Origin: Paramecium octaurelia
Lineage: Eukaryota; Ciliophora; Oligohymenophorea; Peniculida; Parameciidae
NCBI GenBank assembly: GCA_905182995.1
Contig: CAJJDP010000024.1
Coordinates: 312,610-376,609, forward strand
Direction of reading: 5' to 3'
DNA: 64,000 nucleotides
The notes beneath the pieces are model-generated. The model had not been told where the DNA came from. It saw only the letters and a list, made by a program, of their open reading frames with translations, and searched no databases. Positions 37,331-47,659 of this stretch are shown piece after piece. The position numbers were made by a program, and so were the translations under genes. The stretch's first letter is position 1. The number at the start of each line of letters is the position of its first letter.

Positions 37331-37812
37331 TGATTATATTTAATTAATTTTAAATCTAATTTTAAAATTTAATTATCCTTAATCACTCATCTCTTTTCCC
37401 TATCCTACAATCAAATATTGTTATTATATCAAGAGATAAAGAGAGGAATCAAGGAATTCGATACTTAAATATATAATGTGATTAAATATATTCATTTGTT
37501 CATAATGACAGCTTGTATTAAGTAAATTCATCTATTATTCATCATACTTTAAGGTAGAAGAATTTTGATAGTTAAATATAAGAAAAATCTTTAGGATTTG
37601 AAAAATAAAATATGAATTTAAATTATATATTAAAAATCATCAAAATTAATTTTATTAATATTTGCTAAAAACCTAATTCTATTATTACTATATATCTCAA
37701 AAAATAATTTACAATAATAGATTTCTCAAAGTCTAATATAATGATATCATGAAAATATTTATCTATTAATTGTTTTTTTATTTGTGAAATATATTAATTA
37801 TATTAAATTAAA
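37331..37812. promoter_or_regulatory. upstream region of divergent L6e and pseudokinase genes
   Basis: About 480 bp, AT-rich, between divergent starts 37330 and 37813. Must hold the L6e promoter; no element is recognised. Confidence 0.4.
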
Positions 37813-39183
37813 ATGAAAGGATGGTAAAATATGTATAATGTTACTTAAAAAAAGAATGCAAACGATAATAGCGTTAAAGACATAATATAATTCGAAATGA
37901 ATCAATATTTAAATAAAGAAAAATTAGATAGTTATCTTGATTATGAATTTCCTTAGCTAGAATGCTTTAGTTTAGCTTAGTTAATAGAATCGATGGTATT
38001 TTATTTTTTTATGTTTAGAATTGCAATTGCATAAAGATTTATAAAGGATAGGTGTTAATTATCATTTTATAAGTGTTAAAACACCTTTAATAATTACATT
38101 AAAAGAAATTATCACATGGAAGATTAAAGCCTTAAAATATTGTTATTTAATTAAAAAATGAGAAAGATCATAAATTATCAATCATTTAAACAATCATTAC
38201 TATATAATAGGTTTATTTTATAAATTATAGAATTATTGATGATTTTGAAGATAAAATTAATTGCTCTTAAGATGTTTATGATATTATTGATTGTTGTATT
38301 GAATTAATAAATGCCTATTCAAAGAAACTTTGTGAATTATAGCAATTTATTGTTGATCAATTAAATTAGTATAAAAATAACATATAGGAAAGTAGTATAT
38401 CCAAAGTAGTTGAATATATTGATTTATTAATTAAAGAGTATTGAATATCATTATTTTAGATGCGTTGATTTAAAATACTAGAAAGTAAAAGTCATTCAAA
38501 TTTATCCTTCTAAATTAAATGAGAATACCATTTCTACTATTTAATGTTAGGAAGGTGAAGAATTTGGTAAATTATCAAAAAGATAGAGAAATTCAACTAT
38601 TTTTATTACAAAGTTTTTAGAAAAAATTAGTTTTCAATCAGTTTGTTGCAAATTGAATATTTAATCGAATTAAAGTGAAAATGAAATTTACCAATAGATT
38701 CAATATATTGATACAAATCATATGGAATATGAAGAAAAAAAGATCCTTTAGATTTTCGAATCAATAATAAGATAACAAATGATGAAAATAATTTGGAAGA
38801 ATTATGGAGATTTCTTAGAAAGTGGTAATTAAAATAATGAAGAAAAATGGGTCAAAATAGTTGAAATAATGAATATCACAAATCAACATATCTTATAAAA
38901 TCACTTCGTTTGTATTCTTTAGGAATATATAAAAATTAAAGAAATAAATGATGAAATAAAAAAAGATATTGAAAAGGATTACAAGTTTAATATTGTTTAT
39001 GATGAATAAAAAGCGAAAGATCAATTTATTTTAGAACTAAAGGTTTAGGCATAAAATTATGATTTAAATAATATTCAACAATTTATTAATAATGTCAAGG
39101 CTCAAGTTAAAAAAGAGTTATAAGAATATTACAATCAAATATTAGAACTTGAAATATTAACTTTGATACAAGATTTAATTTGA
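37813..39183 (+). CDS. degenerate kinase-like protein, paralog A of an inverted pair
   Basis: Start ATG 37813, stop 39181-39183, introns at 37996-38018 (23 nt) and 38438-38459 (22 nt), exactly 441 aa. The only kinase signature is the catalytic-loop region LSHGRLKPQNIVIQLKN (HRD changed to HGR) and IIDDFEDKIN in the DFG position, so a pseudokinase of reduced size is likely. The C-terminal 250 residues are helical and Gln/Glu/Lys-rich. It is clearly homologous along its whole length, including both intron positions, to the minus-strand gene at 44211-45578. Convergent with the membrane protein gene 33 bp downstream. Confidence 0.85.
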
Positions 39184-39216
39184 TTTTCTTAATATAATAA
39201 TATTATGGAAATGTTA

Positions 39217-41192
39217 TCATTTTGGAGACTATAATATATCACTTTTAACTTATAACTTTTGATCACTTTTAACATCTTACTAATTTACTGATTCTCCGTT
39301 TGATCCTATTTCTAATTCTTAATGTTCTCCTTTCTCATGATGCTTTTTAGCTCCATGATGATGACCTTGATTTAAAGAGTGTTTTATTATTATTAAATCT
39401 AAAATTAATGTAACAGCAAAAATGACTAAATTAGCTAGGTTATATGACCAAGCAAATCTTGTTAAATCATTTTCTAGATTGGTGAAGAAGTAATCGCTTA
39501 CAGGATCTGAAACACAATTATTATCATTGACATCTTTAATTACAAGTCTTTTGGTATCAATTATAGCAAATGAAACACAAATAACAATGATTTCTGCTAT
39601 TTACAAGGCTATCTTAAAGCCAATTTCAATGAAAAATATATAATTATATTAAGAATCAGGACGAGCTAAATAATGTATAATTCTTATTACTTGCCATACA
39701 AGACCAAACAAAATTGCAAGCAGTCATAGTTCCAACTATATTAAATATAAGACCAATAACAATAAAATATGTTATTGTGACACCCAATTAAACTCTCAAA
39801 GATATATATACAAATGATAATGTACTTCCCTCATGAATTACATCATCAAATATCTACCCTCTGCAATTTGGAGCCCAAGGAATATAAGTTTTAGAATGCA
39901 TAGTCCAATTATATCTTGTATCTATGTTAAAATACGGTAATTTTTCCTTTAAATAAATTACATTATTGGATAAATAAAATTATTCTTCATCTATTGAATG
40001 AATTAATTTAAATAAGGGATCTGTATTTTCACATTATTTTCTTCTATCTGTCATAAGAGGATAATCAATTCTGTTTGGAGAAATGTTCTAATTTAAATTC
40101 CTTCTACACACCTTATCACTTTCGGTAACTCTAAATTCTATAAGAGGCAAGTTTGATGTATTCTTTAAGTAATAAAAATAAAACCCTTTTCCTAAATCAT
40201 AAATATATCCATGATTAGTATCATTTAATTTTGATAAATTTTAGTAATTAGAATTAGTTGTAAACCCAATATCGGAGATTGGACAACTCATGTCAGATGG
40301 AACACAAAATTTATTGTCTCCTGTTCCACATATGGTTTTATTTTCTGATTCACAATAACTTTAATTTGTTTATAAACTTATTCCTGTTTTTCTTCTAGCG
40401 CATAAAACAAAAGCTAAAATAAAAATGTTTCACTTACGTCTTCCATAAGAACCGTCGTTCCATGAGTTAAAGGTCTTGGGTTATTGTTCATCTACTGTTT
40501 CACAATTTTTTGTTGTCATATCCTAACTACAAACTCTGCCAAGCATAAAAGATTATTTAAAGAAGCCCTCTATATTTTCTATGTTTTAATCCTTTAATGA
40601 ATTAAAATTAAATCCCTAGCTACAATCACATCCGATCATTGTCCCAGGCCAATAATATTCATATAAAGAAGAATACTAAATTTTTTGAAATTATTATTAC
40701 TTCACTTCCAAATTAAGTCTTACAATTTTTATTTGTATAAGTATATTGAATATCATCTATTACATAAGAACCCATGTTATCCAAAAATTGTTCATAATCT
40801 CCTTCATATACTGTCTGATCTCTATATGATAAAATACTTAATGCTAATACAGTTAGACTTACTATAAAAAAATAAGCTTAATATGCCAATCTCACTTTAT
40901 CAACTGGTTTCTTACGCAATAATCGTTTTAGTCTTCTTGCTGAAATCAATTTTTATTCTTTTTATTGTTTCTTTTTTTTTTTTATTATATCTCTTCTCAT
41001 CATTTTAGGATCTTCCTCATAATAAACTTGATTTAACACACTACCCATTTGATTACTTTCACTGTATTTTTGTGTTTACTACTATCCATCCTGATCTAAA
41101 TTTTGATTATTGTCTTAGTCATGTTTTAAAGGTTATTAATCTTAGTCTGGGTGAAATTCCTAAGGTTCTAAATTTTTATCTTATTCAGACAT
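39217..41192 (-). CDS. Cys-rich multi-pass membrane protein, 633 aa
   Basis: Start ATG 41190-41192, stop 39217-39219, introns at 40676-40700, 40414-40437 and 39666-39690, exactly 633 aa. A Gln/Asp/Lys-rich N-terminal cytosolic tail (about 110 aa, with basic KKKKKQQKEQK) leads to TM1 (YFFIVSLTVLALSIL). A long Cys-rich extracytoplasmic loop follows (for example GCDCSQGFNFNS, CGTGDNKFCVPSDMSCPISD), then three hydrophobic segments near the C-terminus and a His-rich tail (GHHHGAKKHHEKG). I do not recognise the family. The layout suggests a surface or endomembrane receptor- or channel-like protein. Confidence 0.85.
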
Positions 41193-42937
41193 TAATTAAT
41201 TAATATATTCAAAAATATGAAAGGTGTGGCTTAGAATAATACATAATTAGAATATATAAAGAATTAAATTTGATTTTTTATTCGTTCAAAACTTTGATAT
41301 TACAACAAGGCTTATTCATCTATTGCATTCTGCCTCATATTTTATATTAAAATTATATGGATTTATTACTATGTAACAGAAATTATTGTAAAATGGATTT
41401 TTTAATAATATTAAGCTATCCTTTTTATTGATATTAATAATATATTTTAACATAAATTTGACTTAAATTACATTGATATAATGGTTATTTTACTGTTTAA
41501 TAGTATTAGATTAAACTTGATTAGAAATAGATAATCATTTAGTGCAATAAATTAACTTTATTTGCTAATTCCTAAAGCTGTTTTCTATCTATATAAGTTA
41601 TTATAATATTTATGTTACAAAACAATTTCAAAAGAATCGAATAATGATCATAATTAAATTTTAGCATATCATTTAATAAAAACTCATGATAAGAGAATAA
41701 GCTTAATCATTTTGAAAAATAAATTGTAAGTATCTCTTTTCATCCTACTGAAATGATCTTGATAAACCTAAATGGTTATCAAACCAAATCCATTTCTCAT
41801 CAATAAATGCAAATCAGTAAAAGAAAACAGATAGAATGCATTATATCGATTTTTTATTAATTTTTTTATTTCACTTCTAAATATAACTTGATATTAGGTC
41901 GAAAAATTCCCATATTTCTTTATTTATTTGAAATAGTTAAACTTAACAATATCGATTAATATCCTGAAATCACTTTGCTTTAGTAGTTATTGAAAATTCT
42001 TAGTTAGTATGTTGAATACAGCATCCAAATAATTGGAATCTTTAAAGTCATCGTTTAAAAGTTTTCACAATTCAATAAATAGATAATCAAACTTTTACAT
42101 GTAGTAAAAAAATTTTAAAATTATATAAATTTTTACACAATTTAACAAATTTGAAGGCTAATAAGTACCTAAATATAAGATAATTCTATAAAAAATAAAA
42201 TTATAGAGAATCTTCTAGGTTTAATCAATTATAATTTGATATCAATCAAATCTTATGATATATCCTAACAAAATTAATTAAACAAAAAATCATAAAATTA
42301 TAGTAATATAAACTAATTAATAAATTTTGTAAAAGCATATAAAATGATTAAGGTAGTTTTTGTAGAGAAGTTATTCCAAAAAGGGATAAATAAAATGAAA
42401 ATTCTTATGGATTACAATTAATTTGATAGGTTAAATCACTTTTTGTTAATTTTAAATTTTTTAATTGTCCAAGCTTTTTTTGAATTATATTTGAAAAATT
42501 ACGCCTGGTAGTTGAAATTCAATCCTTTTAAATAGCTTTGAGTTGTTAGCTATACTTATTTTTTTTATTAACTTATTGATCTAATGATAATTCAATATTT
42601 TGATACCTAATTTTAAAATTATATAACAGCATCTTTGATATGACAAATTTTATCAAATGTCCATTAAAATATTAATTTTGATAGAGCCATAATCACTTAC
42701 CAGCATAATCTTTATAACATTTATTCGTAATAATTTACATAATTCATCGAATTAATAATCAAATATTAAGAAATTAAATTGGCTGTTAAATCTGTAAAAT
42801 TTCCTTATTAATCAGATGATGTTGAAGAAAATATTTTAATGAAAATTTTATTAGAAATTTATTTGATATATTGTAATTATATTTGGTGTTTATATTAAAT
42901 TTAATTAATAAAACGTGTTAAATAATTAAATTAAAAG
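41193..42937. other. long gap between divergent genes, with gene-like remnant
   Basis: 1.7 kb, the longest gap in the window. Most is featureless A/T. On the minus strand 41684-42075 a 130-codon frame reads like protein (see the pseudogene entry). The right end should contain the promoter of the papain-fold gene. Confidence 0.5.
41684..42075 (-). pseudogene. possible gene fragment in the large gap
   Basis: A minus-strand open frame of about 130 codons ends at TGA 41684-41686 and reads like a globular protein (YLDAVFNILTKNFQQLLKQS, LIDIVKFNYFKQIKKYGNF, then FTDLHLLMRNGFGLITI). The same frame continues upstream past a TGA for another dozen plausible codons. I find no start or clean intron. It may be a decayed gene, one exon of an unresolved gene, or chance. 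Confidence 0.4.
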
Positions 42938-44083
42938 ATGAGTTAAGTATCATAAAGATAAAGAAGTCCTTCCCCTTAATCTCCAGAAAAGGTTGCATAA
43001 AGAGAAAAGGCAGCATAAGCAATGAAAAGACGAAACCAAACATAACCAAGCTTTTTTGATAAATATGCTTACCATTTGGTAATTGGTGCATTTGGATTTG
43101 TTTGTGTTTATGCTTTATATTCTATACTAACACGTTCAAGCAAGAAGCTGACCACTGCGCCTGTAATTGATGAAGAAGAAATTGCAGGTCATAATTCTTT
43201 AGGATCTTATCTACAAGGACCAAATGATTTCTTTAAAGATTGGAAATTTAGTGATGCTAAATTCATCTTTAACAATCATTTAACATTCAAAGGAAAAATC
43301 CCATAATGCCCAGAGAGTGGAGTCATTATTCCAGAGAGTTACAATTTTAGAGAGGTTTAACCTGAATGTGCTTAACCAATCTACAATCAAGGTAATATAT
43401 TGATCAATCGATAGGAAATTGCTCATCCAGTTATTCCATTGCTGCTGTTTCAGCTACAAGTGATAGATTATGTAAAGTCAGAAATGGCGAATTTTAAGAT
43501 TAATTATCACCATAATCACCAATCTCTTGTGACAATAAAAATTATAGATGTGGAGGAGGAAGTGTTACTAGAGTATTAGAAGTAGGCAAAAAGCAAGGAT
43601 TTGTTGCAACCTCTTGTTTACCATATACTGGAACTGAAGATGCAAAAGACAACTGCGATGCTCTCTTTACTAATTGTGAAAAATATAAGATTTAAGATTA
43701 TTGTGTTGTCTCCAGCGAGGAAAACATTAAAAGAGAAATCTTAAACAATGGACCTGTTGTTGCAGTTATATAAGTATTCAAAGACTTCCTTGTTTATAAA
43801 GGTGGAATCTATGAGGTGGTTGAAGGAAGTTCAAAGTATAATTAAATTGTATTATTTAGATTCCAATATGGACATGCTGTCAAGGTTATTGGTTGGGGTA
43901 AACAAGATGGAGTTAATTATTGGGTTATCGAAAATTCATGGGGAGATTCATGGGGTCTCAAAGGTTTAGCCTATATTGCTGTTGGTATTTATATCATACT
44001 TATCTCAAGGTTAAAATTAATTGCAATTGGAAGCCTATTCAGTAGCACCTATTGTAGCAGCTCCATAAGAGAAGGCTGAATGA
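42938..44083 (+). CDS. membrane-anchored papain-fold protein with catalytic Cys replaced by Ser
   Basis: Start ATG 42938, stop 44081-44083, introns at 43392-43414, 43836-43859 and 43985-44009, exactly 357 aa. A 45-aa basic cytosolic tail, TM (HLVIGAFGFVCVYALYSIL), then a C1A peptidase fold with no long propeptide: QGNCSSSYSIAAVSATSDR sits where papains have QGxCGSCWAF, so the nucleophile Cys is Ser. CGGGSVTRVLEVGKKQGFV, the His site YGHAVKVIGWG and the Asn site YWVIENSWGDSWG are intact. Type II membrane topology is inferred. Serine-type papain homologues are known in Plasmodium (SERA5); whether this one is enzymatic is unknown. Confidence 0.9.
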
Positions 44084-44210
44084 TTGTATCATATTATATC
44101 ATTGTACCTTTTATTTCTAATCATAATTTCTTACTTTCTTAAATTAATCTGAAATAATATGCTGTAAAATTAGATAAATTGTATATTGTTTATAAGAATT
44201 ATATTTAAAT

Positions 44211-45578
44211 TCAACTAAAATCATGGGTTATTCTTTTATGTTCTAAAATTTGATAGTAAAATTTATGTAACTCTTATTTAACTTAAGTTTTGATGTTGTC
44301 AATAAATACTTAAATATTATTAAAATCATAATTTTATGCCTAAACTTTTAGTTCTAAAATAAATTGATCTTTTGCTTTCTATTCATGATAAGTAATATCA
44401 AACTTTTAATACTTGTCGATATCTTTTTATATTTCATCATTCAATTATTTAATATTTTTATATTCTTTAAGAAAAATAATTAGATGATTATTTAAGATTT
44501 ATTTATTTGTTTAATTCATGATTTTAATTATTTAAACCAATTTTTCTTCATTATTTTCCTATTTGTTAGATTCTAAGAATTCTCCATAGTTCTTCCATAT
44601 TATTTTCATCATTTATTATCTTATGATTGATTCAAAAATTGTAAAGATCTGATATTCTTCTTATTTCAATTAATGCGCATCAAAATGTGAAACCAATTAG
44701 TCAATTCCGTTTTCTATGGGATCATTTTATAATTATAATTCACAATCAACGAGCTGAAAATGAATTACTTTCAAAAACTTTGTAATGAAAATAGTCTAAT
44801 TTCTCTATCTTTTTGATAAAAGACCATACTCTTCTCCTTCATAACATTAGATATTGTTGTTAACTTAGCCAAAAAAATTAGAAGGAGAGATTCGAACAGT
44901 CTTTACTTTTTAGTTACTTAAATCGACACAACTAAAATAACGGTATTAAATACTCTTTAATTTGTAAATAGAGAAAGAAGAATAATTGTTATATATCTCT
45001 CTCCTTTTTGTCATTTTTATACTAATTTAAATTATCAACAATAAATTGCAGTTATTCACAAAGAGTTTTTGAATATGCTTTTATTAATTCAATACAACAA
45101 CCAATAATATCATCTACATCTTAAGAGCAATTAATTTCATATTCTACTTCATCAATGATTCTATAATTTATAAAATAGACTTATTGTATTGAAATTTGTG
45201 ATTATACGATTGATAATTTATGATCTTTTTCATTTTTTAATTAAATAACAATGTTTTAAGGTTTTAATCTTCCATGTGATAAGTTCATTTAATGTAATTA
45301 TTAAAGATGCTTTAACACTTATAAAATGATAATTAAAACCTATCCTTTATAAATCTTTATGCAATTACATTTCTTAACATAATAATACAAAATACCATTG
45401 CTTCTATCAACTAAGCCAAACTAAAACATTCGTTCTAAGGAAATTCATAGTCAAGATGATCATCTATTTTTTTAGTTATTAAATAATTATTTTTTTCGAA
45501 GTTAAATATTTGTCCAACCTAATTATTATTTCTTTTCACTTTTTATGTGACCTTATACATATCAAGCCATCCTTTCAT
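44211..45578 (-). CDS. degenerate kinase-like protein, paralog B of the inverted pair
   Basis: Start ATG 45576-45578, stop 44211-44213, introns at 45373-45395 (23 nt, ends AAG) and 44932-44953 (22 nt), exactly 440 aa. Matches paralog A (37813-39183) from the first residue (MKGW..MY) to near the end, with the same intron positions and the same LSHGRLKPQNIVIQLKNEKD catalytic-loop remnant; it lacks any DFG (IIDEVEYEIN). Differences are scattered and keep the frame open, so both copies look like real genes under some constraint. Confidence 0.85.
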
Positions 45579-46506
45579 TGAAGAAAAAACTTCAAAATAA
45601 TAAACAATTAATTAATAATTTTAATAGAATTAGAAGAATGCGACAGAAAATAGTATTTTTATCAAAATATAACAATTACTGTGATAGAGAAATGAATAAT
45701 ATTATTTTATTAATTTGAAGGGCCAATTTATATCACTTGATTCTACTCAATTTGTTGTAAGAAATCTAATGAATATAATTATTTTAGATGATATAATACA
45801 TAATTGGATAGAATTTATTATTGATAAAATAAATTAAAAAATTTAATTTATTTACTGAAGAAAATAAAAAAGATTGTTATTTAATAACATTAGAAATAAA
45901 TGGGTTTATACAAATATACAAAGCAGTGCAAGAATAGATTTAATCAACCAATAGGGTATTTTAATATAAAATGTTCTTTTTAGATGGAAAGAAAATTTTG
46001 AAACAAGGGTTTAATAATTATTGAATAAGAATACTTTTTTAGAAGGGATTGTTTAAAGATTATTGATAATAAAATCTGAGAGGTTGTTTTTTTAATGAAG
46101 GTTTGAGATTTCAAATAAATACTCTAGACTATCAATTTACAACAGATAAAAACATAAAATTTCTATTCATAACTTGCAAAACTTAGATTTTGAAAAAACT
46201 AAACAATATGATATAGTTAGCGAAGCAATTAAATGAGCTCATTATAAAAGCTAAAGATTTAGAATAAATCTCAAGGCATTTATTAGCAAGTTGATTTATT
46301 AAAATTAATCCTGCTTCAACATTTTGATAGAAAAGTTTTTATTAAACATAAATTTGTTTATGGGATGAGAGAAAAAGAGACTTTAAGTTGTGATCATTAA
46401 TTTTTATTTGTTTTATATTTTATTATTAGATATTTATACAATTAGGTATTATAGCAAATTAATTTAATTTTAAGGATTATTAATATTTTTAATCACATAA
46501 TCAAAA
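45579..46506. other. gap with a candidate small gene
   Basis: About 930 bp between the start of paralog B and calcineurin B. Plus-strand frames near 45785-46295 look coding (INGFIQIYKAVQEQIQSTNR, a 28-nt GTATTT...TTTAG intron at 45957-45984, then WKENFETRVQQLLNKNTFLE). A later frame (LAKQLNELIIKAKDLEQIS) would end at a TGA at about 46290. The join between the two parts is not clear. Low confidence. Confidence 0.35.
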
Positions 46507-47016
46507 ATGGGAAATGGTCAAGGAATGGAGGAATAAATGGGTACATTTTAACCTCAAGAGATTAAAAGGCTTTATAAGAGATTTCAATTCTTAGATAAAG
46601 ATGGCTCTGGCCAATTAGAACCATCTGAATTGTTTGATGTACCAGAGCTATCTCAAAATCCATTAGTGAAAAGAGTGTTTTAAATATTTGATAAGGATAA
46701 TGATGGTAAGATAAGTTTTGCTGAATTTATCACTGGACTTTCTAGTTTGTATGGTAATGATGAAGAAGAGAAGTTAAAATTTATGTTTAAAATTTATGAC
46801 ATAGATCAAGATGGATTCATTACAAATGGAGAGTTGTTCAAAGTGCTTTAAATGATGGTTGGAAATAATTTAACTGATGTTTAATTACAACAATTAGTGG
46901 ATAGAACCATAATCAAAGCAGATGAAGACTTTGATTCTAAAATATCCTTTGCAGAATTTAAAAAAATGGTTAAAGACTTAGATGTTGCCTCTAAACTCTA
47001 AATGCAAGGAGTTTGA
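46507..47016 (+). CDS. calcineurin B (regulatory subunit of Ca2+-dependent phosphatase)
   Basis: An intronless 169-aa EF-hand protein, ATG 46507 to TGA 47014-47016. The N-terminal MGNGQGMEE starts with a myristoylation-type Gly. Four EF-hands are visible: [36 protein letters not shown] and a last one [12 protein letters not shown]. Length and hand spacing match calcineurin B (about 170 aa), not calmodulin or centrin. It works with a calcineurin A catalytic subunit not present in this window. In Paramecium calcium signalling controls exocytosis and ciliary beating. Confidence 0.95.
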
Positions 47017-47659
47017 TAGATATATATACAAAATATATTACATTCATTATAATCTTCATTCAAGAATTTGGTGACAAAATATTCAAACATATTCTTGCTA
47101 AACAATAGTGGAACTTTATTAAAGAGATAAATTAATCATCGCATTAGAATAAGGTTATTTTGTAAGACTATTGGCTAATGTTTGATTGTTATTAACAAAT
47201 AAATATCTACTGATATTAGAAAACAAATATTAGTTATTCTAATCTCTTATATATTTTATAGTGAAATTACTAAGTACCAAGTTTCAATCTTTTACAATTA
47301 ATATTTCTAGTTATCTAAATCCTATATCAATATATGATATAATATTTGAAGACAATTACTCTAATTATAAAAATTGTAATTATAAAAAATGAAATAACAA
47401 TTCATATCAGACAAATTTCAATTATTTATTCATTTAATAATACTTTCATTCATTCATATAGAATATTCCTCTGAAACTCAATTATTATTTAGAAATTATA
47501 AGAGTATGGTCCTGTTCGTTTGATAAGTGGTTTGATCAAGATGAAAAATCAATTTGAGTACTCAAAAAAAAGAATTAATAAATAAAACAATAAAATTAAT
47601 TTCTAACTCGTGAACTATTTACTAATAAAACACACAGATAACTAGTGATCATTTTAATT
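47017..47659. other. AT-rich intergenic region
   Basis: About 640 bp between convergent calcineurin B and formin genes; no feature is recognisable. Confidence 0.5.
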
